Assembly (NCBI RefSeq): GCF_900129295.1
Contig: NZ_FQUU01000018.1
Span: 1-64,000, forward strand
DNA: 64,000 nt
From: Flavisolibacter ginsengisoli DSM 18119
GTDB taxonomy: Bacteria; Bacteroidota; Bacteroidia; Chitinophagales; Chitinophagaceae
Direction of reading: 5' to 3'
A program made the translations under genes and the position numbers. Under the pieces are notes generated by a model. It worked only from the letters and a program-made list of their open reading frames with translations. It made no database searches and was not told the origin of the DNA. Shown piece after piece: positions 1 through 7,407 of this stretch (position 1 is the stretch's first letter; each line of letters opens with the position of its first letter).

Positions 1-300
1 GCATCAGAAAAATAATATATACCACCAATATTATTGAGAACATTAACAGGATCATAAGAAAGTACACAAAGACAAAATGCAGCCTGCCCAACGACCAGGC
101 AGTAGAAAAAGTAGTGTACCTGGCACTGATGCAAATAGCCAAAAAATGGAGCCAGCCACAGGATGACTGGGCTACCATGCTTGTAAACTTTATTGATATA
201 TTTGGTCAAGATAGATGTGATGTTGAATCATAAACCCTTTGCACAGTTATCTAAACTGGATAGAAAACCAGTTTACACAGTTATGTTAACACTCTCCTTT
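1..300 (+). mobile_element. Right end of an IS256-type insertion sequence, cut by the window edge
   Basis: The window opens inside the transposase gene of an IS256/Mutator-type element. About 65 bp follow the transposase stop. They contain two copies of a 13-bp word, TTTGCACAGTTAT at 238-250 and TTTACACAGTTAT at 272-284, and a short stem (AAACTGG / CCAGTTT) between them. The element end probably lies near 285-300, but the left end is outside the window, so the terminal inverted repeat and target duplication cannot be confirmed. Confidence 0.6.
3..233 (+). CDS. IS256 family transposase, C-terminal fragment (5' end outside window)
   Basis: The frame from base 3 is open for 76 codons to a TAA at 231-233. 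It reads as the C-terminal end of an IS256/Mutator DDE transposase: the conserved stretch IYTTNIIENINR near the start, a K-rich segment, then LALMQIAKKW and a final hydrophobic segment ending FGQDR. In the family this region follows the last catalytic acidic residue and carries the conserved T-T-N-x-I-E block, which is present. Only the C-terminal fifth is visible, so it cannot be judged whether the transposase is intact or active. A spurious shorter frame overlaps it and is not a gene. Confidence 0.8.
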   Translation: MRKIIYTTNIIENINRIIRKYTKTKCSLPNDQAVEKVVYLALMQIAKKWSQPQDDWATMLVNFIDIFGQDRCDVES

Positions 301-360
301 GGAAACTTATGCCAAATGGCAGCATATCCTGGTATTATCCCATACATAAGCCATAGATGT

Positions 361-442
361 CCCGAGGATATCCCGACCCTATAAGAGTCGGCTTATCGTC
401 GGCTTATCCTCGGGATATCCTCGGGATATCTTCGGGATATCC
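361..442. repeat. 11-bp tandem array (5 units) with an adjacent inverted copy
   Basis: Five 11-bp units run head to tail from 388 to 442. Units 1 and 2 are of the type TCGGCTTATCS and units 3 to 5 of the type TCGGGATATCY. Just before them, bases 361-376 are the exact reverse complement of bases 410-425, so the array can fold back on its own flank. The stretch 300-540 before the glycosyltransferase holds no gene. A second array with the same 11-bp period lies at 48168-48222. Confidence 0.8.
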
Positions 443-525
443 CTTCCGTTCCCTGGATTTTTAATGGCCTTAAAACAGGGAAAACTATGGGTAAAGGACA
501 GTCCATTTCAGAACCTGCCATTGAA

Positions 526-533
526 TACCTTTG
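526..533 (+). promoter_or_regulatory. Bacteroidota -7 promoter box of the glycosyltransferase gene
   Basis: TACCTTTG is a perfect match to the Bacteroidota -7 consensus TAnnTTTG. It lies 7 bases before the ATG at 541, so the transcript would start at or next to the start codon. No clear -33 TTTG is seen. The box supports the 541 start over the in-frame ATG at 487. Confidence 0.55.
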
Positions 534-540
534 CCAGCCT

Positions 541-1671
541 ATGGTGATCGCGGTTAATACACGCTTCCTCGTGGAGGGCAGCCTGGAAGGTTTTGGAAAT
601 TTTACAGCAGAAATATTTGGAATGATGGCCCGCCAGCACCCTGAACACCAGTTTCATTTTTTACTGGACCGACCATATTCAGGAATACACGATTTTCCTT
701 CCAATGTAACCATGCAGGTGATCTCTCCACCGGCCCGCCATCCCTTATTGTGGAAATACTGGTTTGATATAAAACTGCCCCCTGTATTTCGTAAGATAAA
801 AGCCGATGTATTTGTGTCACCAGACGGTTTTTGTTCATTGACCACAAAGGTTCCACAATGCCTTGTAGTGCACGACCTGGGGTTCCTGCATTACCCCGAT
901 GCCTATAAAAAGACCCATTATCGTTTTTACCGGCATTTTACCCCCAAATTCATAAAGAAGGCACAGTTTATAGCTACTGTTTCTGAATTCAGCAAGCAGG
1001 ATATAATAGCGCATTATAAAACTGATCCCGGAAAGATTGATGTTGTATACAATGGGGTGAAGGAAGATTTTAAGCCTGTGTCCTTTGACAAAAAAGAAAG
1101 CACTAAGGAAAAATATACCGGTGGCAGCGAGTTCTTCCTGTATGCCGGCGCTATACAGCCAAGGAAGAACCTGGTGAACCTGTTAAAAGCTTTCTCCATA
1201 TTTAAAAAGCGCCAACGTAGTGAGATGAAACTGGTGCTGGCAGGAAGGCTTGCCTGGAAGAACGACGAGTTCCTGGAATTATTAAAAACCTATAAATACC
1301 GGGAGGATGTGATCCTCACTGGCTATGTTGATCAAAAGGAACTGGTACTCTTGATGGCCTCAGCCTATGCGCTGGTGTATCCTTCGGTTTTTGAAGGTTT
1401 TGGCGTGCCGGTGGTAGAAGCCATGAAATGCGAGGTACCCGTTCTTACATCTGCTGGTACCTCCATGCAGGAAATAGGAGAAGATGCAGCCCTGTATTTT
1501 GATGCCTCCAGCCATACTGATATGGCGGAAAAACTGATGCTGATCTATAAAGATGAAGAGCTCCGCAAGTCACTGATCCAAAAAGGGAAGGCCATAGCCA
1601 AAAAGTACTCCTGGAAAAAAAGTGCGGAGCTGCTGTGGGGATGCATTGTTAAGGCAAGGGAACAGAACTAA
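541..1671 (+). CDS. Glycosyltransferase family 1/4 (GT4-type)
   Basis: A 376-residue glycosyltransferase with the GT-B fold. The N-terminal half starts with a Rossmann strand (IAVNTRFL) and a glycine-rich acceptor-side loop (EGFGNF). The C-terminal half carries the donor-binding block LYAGAIQPRKN and the GT4 motif FEGFGVPVVEAM with its two spaced glutamates. Such enzymes transfer a sugar from a nucleotide donor in the cytoplasm, usually for surface polysaccharide or glycolipid synthesis; donor and acceptor cannot be read here. An in-frame ATG at 487 would add 18 residues, but the promoter box at 526-533 and the look of the N terminus favour 541. It stands alone between repeat-rich spacers, so context gives no pathway. 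Confidence 0.85.
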   Translation: MVIAVNTRFLVEGSLEGFGNFTAEIFGMMARQHPEHQFHFLLDRPYSGIHDFPSNVTMQVISPPARHPLLWKYWFDIKLPPVFRKIKADVFVSPDGFCSLTTKVPQCLVVHDLGFLHYPDAYKKTHYRFYRHFTPKFIKKAQFIATVSEFSKQDIIAHYKTDPGKIDVVYNGVKEDFKPVSFDKKESTKEKYTGGSEFFLYAGAIQPRKNLVNLLKAFSIFKKRQRSEMKLVLAGRLAWKNDEFLELLKTYKYREDVILTGYVDQKELVLLMASAYALVYPSVFEGFGVPVVEAMKCEVPVLTSAGTSMQEIGEDAALYFDASSHTDMAEKLMLIYKDEELRKSLIQKGKAIAKKYSWKKSAELLWGCIVKAREQN

Positions 1672-1785
1672 GATTTTATAGGATTGAGAAGGATTTTTGG
1701 GGAGATGCAAGCTCGTAAATAATTCACTCTGCATTGGATAAGCTGATAAAGCTGTATCATATAACCCCGTTGTTTTAAATTTTTC

Positions 1786-1864
1786 CGCCGTGCATCTCTG
1801 TGTAATGCCTCCGTGCTTCCTCAAAACTTCCTACTTCTGGCTCCCGACTCCTGACTCAGGAGTC
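1786..1864. repeat. Composite intergenic phrase repeat (CTCTGTG-type followed by CCCGACT-type)
   Basis: Bases 1786-1820 are a degenerate run of the words CTCTGTG and CTCCGTGC. Bases 1841-1864 carry the second phrase, CTCCCGACTCCTGACTC. The same two phrases occur in the same order at 20232-20303. The last 19 bases (1846-1864) are a palindrome with 9-bp arms around one central base, directly before the gldC -7 box. Confidence 0.6.
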
Positions 1865-1869
1865 CTTCC

Positions 1870-1877
1870 TATCTTCG
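1870..1877 (+). promoter_or_regulatory. -7 promoter box of gldC
   Basis: TATCTTCG is a common variant of the Bacteroidota -7 box and lies 17 bases before the gldC ATG. The palindrome 1846-1864 sits where the -33 region would be; no TTTG is seen there. Confidence 0.5.
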
Positions 1878-1894
1878 CGTTTCAAAATTCAAAA

Positions 1895-2254
1895 ATGGCA
1901 AAATCAAGTATAGTGATCGATGTGGAACTGGATGAAGGAAGGGTTCCCAGCAGCATTGAATGGAAGGCATCTGAAAGTACCGCTGAAAAACCCCAACAGG
2001 CAAAAGCCTTTTTGCTTTCACTCTGGGATGGTACGGATAAAACAGCGCTTCGTATAGACCTGTGGACACAAAAGATGATGGTGGATGAGATGGCAGATTT
2101 TTATTACCAGACCCTGATGACCATGGCTGATAGCTTTGACCGGGCCACAAGAAATACAGAACTGGTAACGGATATGAAGAACTTCGCTAAATTGTTCTTT
2201 GCCAAATTCCAGGAGCAGCAAATGAAAGCTAATAAGCTGGAGACAGGAAAGTAG
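1895..2254 (+). CDS. gldC: Gliding motility protein GldC
   Basis: A 119-residue protein that reads as GldC: N terminus SSIVIDVELDEGRVP, then IEWKA, and the conserved centre LSLWDGTDKTALRIDLWTQKM followed by MADFYYQTL. GldC is a small, soluble accessory protein of the gliding machinery of Bacteroidota, with homology to the SecB fold suggested in the literature; it is not one of the essential GldKLMN motor/secretion subunits. Several proteins in this window with T9SS sorting domains agree with a gliding/T9SS background. The longer open frame from 1790 includes intergenic repeat sequence; the ATG at 1895 matches the family start. The gene is alone and promoter-proximal. Confidence 0.9.
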   Translation: MAKSSIVIDVELDEGRVPSSIEWKASESTAEKPQQAKAFLLSLWDGTDKTALRIDLWTQKMMVDEMADFYYQTLMTMADSFDRATRNTELVTDMKNFAKLFFAKFQEQQMKANKLETGK

Positions 2255-2267
2255 CAAATGTCGAAAA

Positions 2268-2526
2268 GAATGGCCACAAAGGCGCCAAGTCACGAAGAAT
2301 ACACAAAGGGGAAAGGAATATCGAATATCGAACGAGAAATTTCGAATGATGAAGTGGTTTAGGTCAGAGATTCATTTCTATGGCAGTCATTCTAAGTTTG
2401 AAGAAAGAAGAATGCTCAATGAGCAATGTTCAATAATCAATGTTCAAGTGAGAAAAGATTGAAATAAGAAAGTAGCTCGGACCTAACGAACCAGGAACAA
2501 AAAACCAGAAACTATAAACTTTATAT
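2268..2526. repeat. Repeat-rich spacer between gldC and the YqeY-like gene
   Basis: No gene is seen. Bases 2272-2310 hold the CTCTGTG/CTTTGTG-type phrase in inverted orientation. Bases 2313-2352 hold AATATCGAATATCGAA words. Bases 2410-2450 hold CAATGTTCAATAATCAATG words. Bases 2488-2520 hold an inverted copy of the TTTCTGGTTTTTTG phrase also found at 5082-5112 and 20030-20072. Confidence 0.6.
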
Positions 2527-2979
2527 ATGTCTTTAGAACAAAAGATCATGGGCGAGATGAAGGAAGCCATGAAGTCGAAAAATGAAGCAACTTTAAGAGC
2601 GTTAAGAGCAATAAAAGCCGAGATCATCAAAGCAAAGACAGAGCCGGGTGCTCATGGTGAGATCAATGAGGAGAATGAAGTAAGCATGTTGCAGAAGATG
2701 ATGAAGCAGCGAAGGGACTCACTGGAAATTTACCAGCAGCAAAGCCGTACCGACCTGGCGCAAAAAGAACAGGAGGAGATGGCGGTGATTGAAAAATTCC
2801 TTCCGCAACAATTAAGTGGCGAGGAGTTGAAGGCAGAATTGCAACAGATCATTACAGAAACCGGGGCATCTTCAGCTGCAGACATGGGAAAGGTGATGGG
2901 AGTGGCTACGAAAAAGCTGGCTGGCCGTGCTGATGGTAAAGCCATTTCGGCTACGGTAAAAGAACTGCTGGCTAAATAA
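2527..2979 (+). CDS. GatB/YqeY domain protein
   Basis: A 150-residue protein of the YqeY family, close to the usual family length. It starts with the typical helix SLEQKIMGEMKEAMKSKN and has the conserved LRALRAIKAEI and the C-terminal block ADMGKVMGVATKKLAGRADG. The family equals the tail domain of the GatB subunit of Asp/Glu-tRNA amidotransferase and is thought to bind tRNA; free-standing YqeY has no proven catalytic role. It lies 7 bases before cvpA, so the two are probably co-transcribed. Confidence 0.9.
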   Translation: MSLEQKIMGEMKEAMKSKNEATLRALRAIKAEIIKAKTEPGAHGEINEENEVSMLQKMMKQRRDSLEIYQQQSRTDLAQKEQEEMAVIEKFLPQQLSGEELKAELQQIITETGASSAADMGKVMGVATKKLAGRADGKAISATVKELLAK

Positions 2980-2986
2980 TATCAGC

Positions 2987-3523
2987 ATGTTCATAGATAC
3001 GGTTGCCCTGGTCTTATTGATTATTTCTGTATTTAAAGGGTTTACAAAAGGATTTATTGTAGCACTTTTTTCATTCCTGGCTTTTATTATTGGCCTGGCA
3101 GCAGCATTGAAGCTTTCCACCCTGGCAGCCAGTTATATTGGGAATGCTGTGAACATTTCCCAGCGATGGTTGCCCGTGCTTGCCTTTTTTGTGGTATTTC
3201 TAATAGTAGCACTGGCCATCCGGTTGGGTGCAAAAATGCTCGAAGGCGTTGTTAAGCTGGCCATGCTGGGCTGGTTGAACAGGTTGGGAGGAATCATCTT
3301 CTATATACTGATCTACTTTTTCATATTCAGTATTTTACTTTTTTATGCGCAGCAATTGCATTTTTTAAAGCCTGAAACGATTGAAGCATCTGTAAGTTAT
3401 CCCTGGATACAACCTATCGCTCCTAAAATAATGAGTATAATGGGTGCGGTTATGCCATTTTTTAAAGATATGTTTGATCAACTATTACAATTCTTTCAAA
3501 ACGTTTCGGGTAAGAAAGCCTAG
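2987..3523 (+). CDS. CvpA family inner-membrane protein
   Basis: A 178-residue integral membrane protein with about four hydrophobic segments (around residues 2-17, 20-42, 58-78 and 97-120) and the CvpA pattern FKGFTKGFIVALFSFLAFIIG near the N terminus. CvpA proteins were named for colicin V production and are linked to envelope stress and peptidoglycan-related phenotypes; the molecular activity is not settled. It follows the YqeY-like gene by 7 bases and is likely in the same operon. The C terminus is predicted amphipathic and cytoplasmic (inference). Confidence 0.85.
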   Translation: MFIDTVALVLLIISVFKGFTKGFIVALFSFLAFIIGLAAALKLSTLAASYIGNAVNISQRWLPVLAFFVVFLIVALAIRLGAKMLEGVVKLAMLGWLNRLGGIIFYILIYFFIFSILLFYAQQLHFLKPETIEASVSYPWIQPIAPKIMSIMGAVMPFFKDMFDQLLQFFQNVSGKKA

Positions 3524-3610
3524 GTAGTATATTCTGTTTTGTATTGTTGCGATAGCTTAGGGATTTGATGTAAAACGTTTATTTTAGCAAAAATTAGATT
3601 GATTAAGCCG

Positions 3611-4387
3611 ATGCAATATTCCATTAAAGAGCAAGGCAAGTTTAAATATATCGAGGAAGGAGAAGGTGAACCATTGGTGTTGTTGCATGGATTGTTTGGT
3701 GCCCTAAGTAATTTCAAAGATCTCATTGAACATTTCCGTTTGCAGTACAAGGTGGTAGTTCCCATGCTGCCTTTATTTGACCTGGATATTTTACACACCA
3801 GCGTTGGTGGCCTGGCGAAACACGTTAATAAGTTCCTGGAAACAAGAGATTATAAAAATGTGAACCTGTTAGGTAATTCGCTGGGAGGCCATGTAGGTCT
3901 CGTGCATGTATTAAAACACCCCGAAAGGATCAAATCGCTGATATTGACCGGCAGTTCCGGTCTGTTTGAAAATGGTATGGGGGATACTTATCCCCGTCGT
4001 GGCGATTATGAATATATCAGGAAAAAAACTGAAGTAACTTTTTATGATCCTAAAATGGCTACCAAGGAATTGGTGGATGAAGTGTTCGAGATCACCCGTA
4101 ACCGCCTGAAGGTCATAAAGATCATAGCCCTGGCTAAAAGTGCTATCAGGAATAACCTGGGAGACGAGCTCAATAATATCAAGCAGCCAACCTTACTGGT
4201 ATGGGGCAATAACGATACGATCACCCCTCCCTTTGTGGCACGGGAATTTAACAGGTTAATACCAAACAGTGAGTTGCATTTCATTGACCAGTGTGGACAT
4301 GCTCCTATGATGGAGCAAGCGGCAGAGTTCAACGCTATTTTAGATAAATTTTTGAAAAAGCTCAGCCAGCCTGCAACAGTTGTATAA
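3611..4387 (+). CDS. Alpha/beta-fold hydrolase
   Basis: A 258-residue alpha/beta hydrolase. The oxyanion-hole motif LLHGLFG is at residues 24-30, the nucleophile elbow GNSLGG has Ser90, the acid is probably the Asp of WGNND, and the base is the His of QCGHAPMM near the C terminus. It lacks a signal peptide, so it is cytoplasmic. The substrate cannot be read; the closest general types are esterases and C-C hydrolases of the MhpC kind. An upstream TTG at 3599 would add four residues; the ATG at 3611 is preferred. A TATTTTAG element at 3580 may be its -7 box. Confidence 0.85.
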   Translation: MQYSIKEQGKFKYIEEGEGEPLVLLHGLFGALSNFKDLIEHFRLQYKVVVPMLPLFDLDILHTSVGGLAKHVNKFLETRDYKNVNLLGNSLGGHVGLVHVLKHPERIKSLILTGSSGLFENGMGDTYPRRGDYEYIRKKTEVTFYDPKMATKELVDEVFEITRNRLKVIKIIALAKSAIRNNLGDELNNIKQPTLLVWGNNDTITPPFVAREFNRLIPNSELHFIDQCGHAPMMEQAAEFNAILDKFLKKLSQPATVV

Positions 4388-4420
4388 CATCGCTTGTCTT
4401 TATTATTGAAACCGTTAGCT

Positions 4421-5077
4421 ATGTTAACCCGCGAACTCATATCGAACTCAATACCTTATCTCCATAAAGAAGATAAAGTTCATCATGCGCTACAGTTGAT
4501 GAATGATTATCATGTTGCACATCTGCCAGTTGTGGAGAATGACAGCTACCTGGGCATTATCAGCGAAGAACAATTACTGCAAAGCGATGATGATGATACC
4601 CTCGATGAGTTGCACATCACTGATGGAACTACATCCGTGCAGGCAAATGATCACTTTTTGAAAGCCATTCAAACAGCGGTGATCAATAAACTTAGCGTAG
4701 TGCCCGTAGTGGAAGAAAAGCACCTGCTGGGCATTGTTACCTATAATGACCTGCTGCGCAATGCATCTAACTTCATGAGCCTGAACGAGCCCGGCGCCCT
4801 GATAGTGCTGGAGATGGACAGTAAAAACTATTCTTTTAACGAGATCAACCGTATTGTTGAATCCAACGATGCACAGATCACGCAGTTAAATACATTCACA
4901 GATCCCGAAAGTGGCATGAGCCAGATCACCATCCGTGTAAGTAAACTGGAGGTTTCAGATATCATAGGTACTTTTCAGCGTTACGAGTATAATGTGAAAT
5001 ACTACTTTGGTGAGGAATTGTTTGAGAATGAACTCAGGACGAACTATGATAACCTGATGAACTATTTAAAAATATAA
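4421..5077 (+). CDS. CBS-domain pair protein with C-terminal ACT-like region
   Basis: A 218-residue soluble protein. Residues about 1-60 and 65-120 form two CBS repeats; the first has HHALQLMNDYHVAHLPVVEND followed by YLGIISEEQLL, the second KLSVVPVVEEKHLLGIVTYNDLL. CBS pairs bind adenine nucleotides and act as energy or ligand sensors. Residues about 135-200 (GALIVLEMD through ITIRVSK) look like an ACT-type fold. No enzyme domain is attached, so this is probably a regulatory protein with an unknown partner. The first ATG is at 4421; the open frame from 4394 would need a TTG. It lies 33 bases after the hydrolase. Confidence 0.8.
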   Translation: MLTRELISNSIPYLHKEDKVHHALQLMNDYHVAHLPVVENDSYLGIISEEQLLQSDDDDTLDELHITDGTTSVQANDHFLKAIQTAVINKLSVVPVVEEKHLLGIVTYNDLLRNASNFMSLNEPGALIVLEMDSKNYSFNEINRIVESNDAQITQLNTFTDPESGMSQITIRVSKLEVSDIIGTFQRYEYNVKYYFGEELFENELRTNYDNLMNYLKI

Positions 5078-5407
5078 TAGTTCCTGGTTTATTGTTTTTG
5101 GTTTCTGGTACTTTAAGTTGATGCAACCTTATTTCCTACTGGCTTTCCTTAGTTTTAAGCATAGTAATATTTGAATTACGTTTACAATGTGCCGGTACCT
5201 GGAGTCATTTTCAGGCTTTCAGCTTTTTTCAAAGAGGTTTTTTCCTGCACATACCAATTTTTTTGAAGTGTTTCATTGTTGTAATCCCAAACAAGAAATT
5301 CAAAGGCATAAATCCCATTATAGCCTGGACGCAACGGGTAAAACACTCTATATTTACAGTAACGGTACAGCAATTGATTCAAAGAATTTTAGATAAAAGG
5401 ATACGTT
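5078..5407. other. Intergenic region before nadK
   Basis: About 330 bases without a convincing gene. Bases 5082-5112 carry the TTCCTGGTTT...TTTCTGGT phrase repeat. A minus-strand open frame at 5182-5382 (66 codons) has a plausible amino-acid make-up but no recognised motif and no promoter; it may be a gene remnant. AAAAGGA at 5394-5400 is a likely ribosome-binding site for the TTG start of nadK. Confidence 0.5.
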
Positions 5408-6286
5408 TTGAAGGTAGCCATATATAGCAGGGTTTTGGATGAATCACAGCAACAATACATCCAGTTGTTTTTTGATGAACTTCATAAAGAGGGCATAGTG
5501 CCTGTTATTTTCCTGCCATTTTATAATGAAGTAAAAACCCAGCTTTCTCTACCTGAGACCACCGAAACATTTTCTTCACATGTTGACCTGAACGACCAGA
5601 TAGATTTTGTTATCAGCCTGGGGGGTGACGGTACCTTGCTTGATACTGTAACACTCGTTAGGAATAAGAACATCCCAGTGGTAGGCATCAACTTTGGAAG
5701 GCTGGGTTTCCTGGCCAGCATTGGCCGTGAGGAGATGTCAGAAGCCATAAAGGCACTGGCGAGACGGTCCTATATTATTGATCGCAGGACCTTGATTCAC
5801 CTGGACTCCAATGTACCTATGTTCAACGATGTGCCGTATGCCCTGAATGAATTTGCCATACACAAAAGAGATACCTCTCCAATGGTGAAGATCCATACGT
5901 ACCTGAATGGAGAATTATTGAATACTTATTGGGCCGATGGGTTGATACTGGCTACCCCAACCGGGTCAACGGGTTATTCTCTCAGTTGTGACGGACCTGT
6001 GGTCTTCCCGGATGCCTGCAGCCTTGTTTTAACGCCTATTGCTCCGCACAACCTCAATGTGAGGCCAATAGTGATCCCTGATAACACCATCATTTCTTTT
6101 GAAGTAGAAAGCCGTGCAGATGATATTATCTGCGCCCTTGACTCTCGAAGGGAAATAGTCAATAAGAGTGTACTACTTGCAGTTAGAAAAGAAAACTTCA
6201 TGTTGAACCTTGTTCGCCTGAACGAAAACAACTTCCTGCAAACGCTTCGCAACAAACTTTCCTGGGGGCTTGATAAAAGAAATTAA
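5408..6286 (+). CDS. nadK: NAD kinase
   Basis: A 292-residue NAD kinase that makes NADP from NAD using ATP or polyphosphate. The family signatures are clear: GGDGT at residues 72-76, the substrate loop NEFAIHKRD, the glycine-rich TPTGSTGYSLS motif, and the late block LTPIAPHNLNVRP. The start is a TTG: no ATG lies near the N terminus, the family start MKVAIYSR matches exactly, and AAAAGGA sits 7 bases upstream. It opens the conserved Bacteroidota order nadK-DUF6089-uppS-bamA, although gaps of 135 bases or more suggest separate promoters. Confidence 0.95.
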   Translation: MKVAIYSRVLDESQQQYIQLFFDELHKEGIVPVIFLPFYNEVKTQLSLPETTETFSSHVDLNDQIDFVISLGGDGTLLDTVTLVRNKNIPVVGINFGRLGFLASIGREEMSEAIKALARRSYIIDRRTLIHLDSNVPMFNDVPYALNEFAIHKRDTSPMVKIHTYLNGELLNTYWADGLILATPTGSTGYSLSCDGPVVFPDACSLVLTPIAPHNLNVRPIVIPDNTIISFEVESRADDIICALDSRREIVNKSVLLAVRKENFMLNLVRLNENNFLQTLRNKLSWGLDKRN

Positions 6287-6421
6287 GCTTTCAATGGCAG
6301 CAGGCCTTTACTTTACCTTTTCTTTTTAATTTCCTCTTTAGTTCCCGGTTTTTTCGCTGCCTCAATACCAAACAGGACTAAATTGCGTTAAATCTCGAAG
6401 CTAAAATCTTATTTTGCAGAT

Positions 6422-7264
6422 ATGAGAAAATTTCTGGCCCTTGTCATGTATTGCCTGCCCCTTGGAGTTTTAGCCCAGAACTCTATAGTGCAGGAAGGGG
6501 AATTTGGTGTGGGTGTTGGCGCTGCACATTATTTTGGTGATCTAAATACCAAGGCAAAACTGAATAGGCCCAAATTGGCGGCCAGCATTTTCTTTCGCAA
6601 GAATTTTGGAAACTATATAGGGCTGAGGGTGGAAGGTACCTTTGCCCAGTTGGGTTATTCTGATGTGTACAATACGCATAATGAATACATGCATAGGCGC
6701 AACCTTAGTTTTAATACCAGTATTTGGGAACTCGGTCTGCAGGGCGATTTTAATTTCTTCCGGTTTATGCCTGGCGACCCGGACTTTCGCTTCACACCCT
6801 ATATTACCCTGGGTGTAAGTGCCTTTAATTATGATCCTTATGCTTACCTGGAAGGTCAGAAATATAACCTGCGCCAGCTAGGCACTGAAGGACAGAATGA
6901 TCCTACAACCACCAACAACAAACCATATGGTTCCATGGCTTTTGCGGTTCCTTTTGGCGTAGGTGTAAAATATTCTTTGAACGACAGGATGAATATTGGC
7001 TTTGAGGTGGTTCACCGCTTTACCAATACTGATTATATTGATGATGTGAGTAAAACCTATGTGGATCCTTCTGTTTTTCCTCCCAATCCTGATGGGTCAC
7101 CTAACCCGGCCTACCTGTTATCAGACAGGTCATATGAAACAGGCCCAAGGATAGGAGCCAAGGGAAGACAAAGAGGAAATAGCCAGAATAAGGACCAGTT
7201 TGCAACTGCATTGTTGTATGTGAGCTTTAACCTACAGAGTTATAAGTGCCCTTCGGCCAATTAA
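6422..7264 (+). CDS. DUF6089-type outer-membrane beta-barrel protein
   Basis: A 280-residue exported protein with an N-terminal signal peptide (MRKFLALVMYCLPLGVLAQ, cleavage after AQ). The mature part is rich in alternating aromatic and polar strands (FGVGVGAAHYFGDLNTK, IGLRVEGTFAQLGY, FRFTPYITLGVSAF), as in small outer-membrane barrels. The opening GEFGVGVGAAHYFGDL and its place between nadK and uppS/bamA fit the DUF6089 family of Bacteroidota. Its role is unknown; the neighbourhood suggests envelope assembly (inference). A TATTTTG element lies about 10 bases before the ATG. Confidence 0.8.
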   Translation: MRKFLALVMYCLPLGVLAQNSIVQEGEFGVGVGAAHYFGDLNTKAKLNRPKLAASIFFRKNFGNYIGLRVEGTFAQLGYSDVYNTHNEYMHRRNLSFNTSIWELGLQGDFNFFRFMPGDPDFRFTPYITLGVSAFNYDPYAYLEGQKYNLRQLGTEGQNDPTTTNNKPYGSMAFAVPFGVGVKYSLNDRMNIGFEVVHRFTNTDYIDDVSKTYVDPSVFPPNPDGSPNPAYLLSDRSYETGPRIGAKGRQRGNSQNKDQFATALLYVSFNLQSYKCPSAN

Positions 7265-7298
7265 AAAATTATTATATACTTATTGTTTTAAGATAAAA

Positions 7299-7317
7299 AG
7301 TACGGCTTTGCCGTGCT
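7299..7317 (+). terminator. Hairpin terminator after the DUF6089 gene
   Basis: Arms AGTACGGC (7299-7306) and GCCGTGCT (7310-7317) pair with one G-U and a 3-base loop, followed by TTCCC and TTTT. Weak T tract, so efficiency is uncertain. Confidence 0.5.
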
Positions 7318-7354
7318 TTCCCATTTTAATAACACCATGCTCGGGATAGCTGTT

Positions 7355-7362
7355 TATTTTTG
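7355..7362 (+). promoter_or_regulatory. -7 promoter box of uppS
   Basis: TATTTTTG matches TAnnTTTG exactly and lies 45 bases before the uppS ATG, downstream of the previous hairpin. It supports separate transcription of uppS. Confidence 0.5.
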
Positions 7363-7407
7363 CACCACTAAACCTCCCGGGGATTCCAGGATTCTTAACC
7401 AGTAATA

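Noticed and set aside
361-442. CRISPR array
   Set aside because: The 11-bp units are directly joined without spacers and no cas gene is in the window.
487-540. Upstream ATG start of the glycosyltransferase
   Set aside because: A consensus -7 box lies between the two ATGs, and the N terminus from 541 starts directly with the first Rossmann strand.
602-856. Minus-strand frames inside the glycosyltransferase
   Set aside because: They are shadows of a well-supported gene on the other strand, with no motif. The same holds for the many frames inside bamA, susC, the S46 gene, ligA and others.
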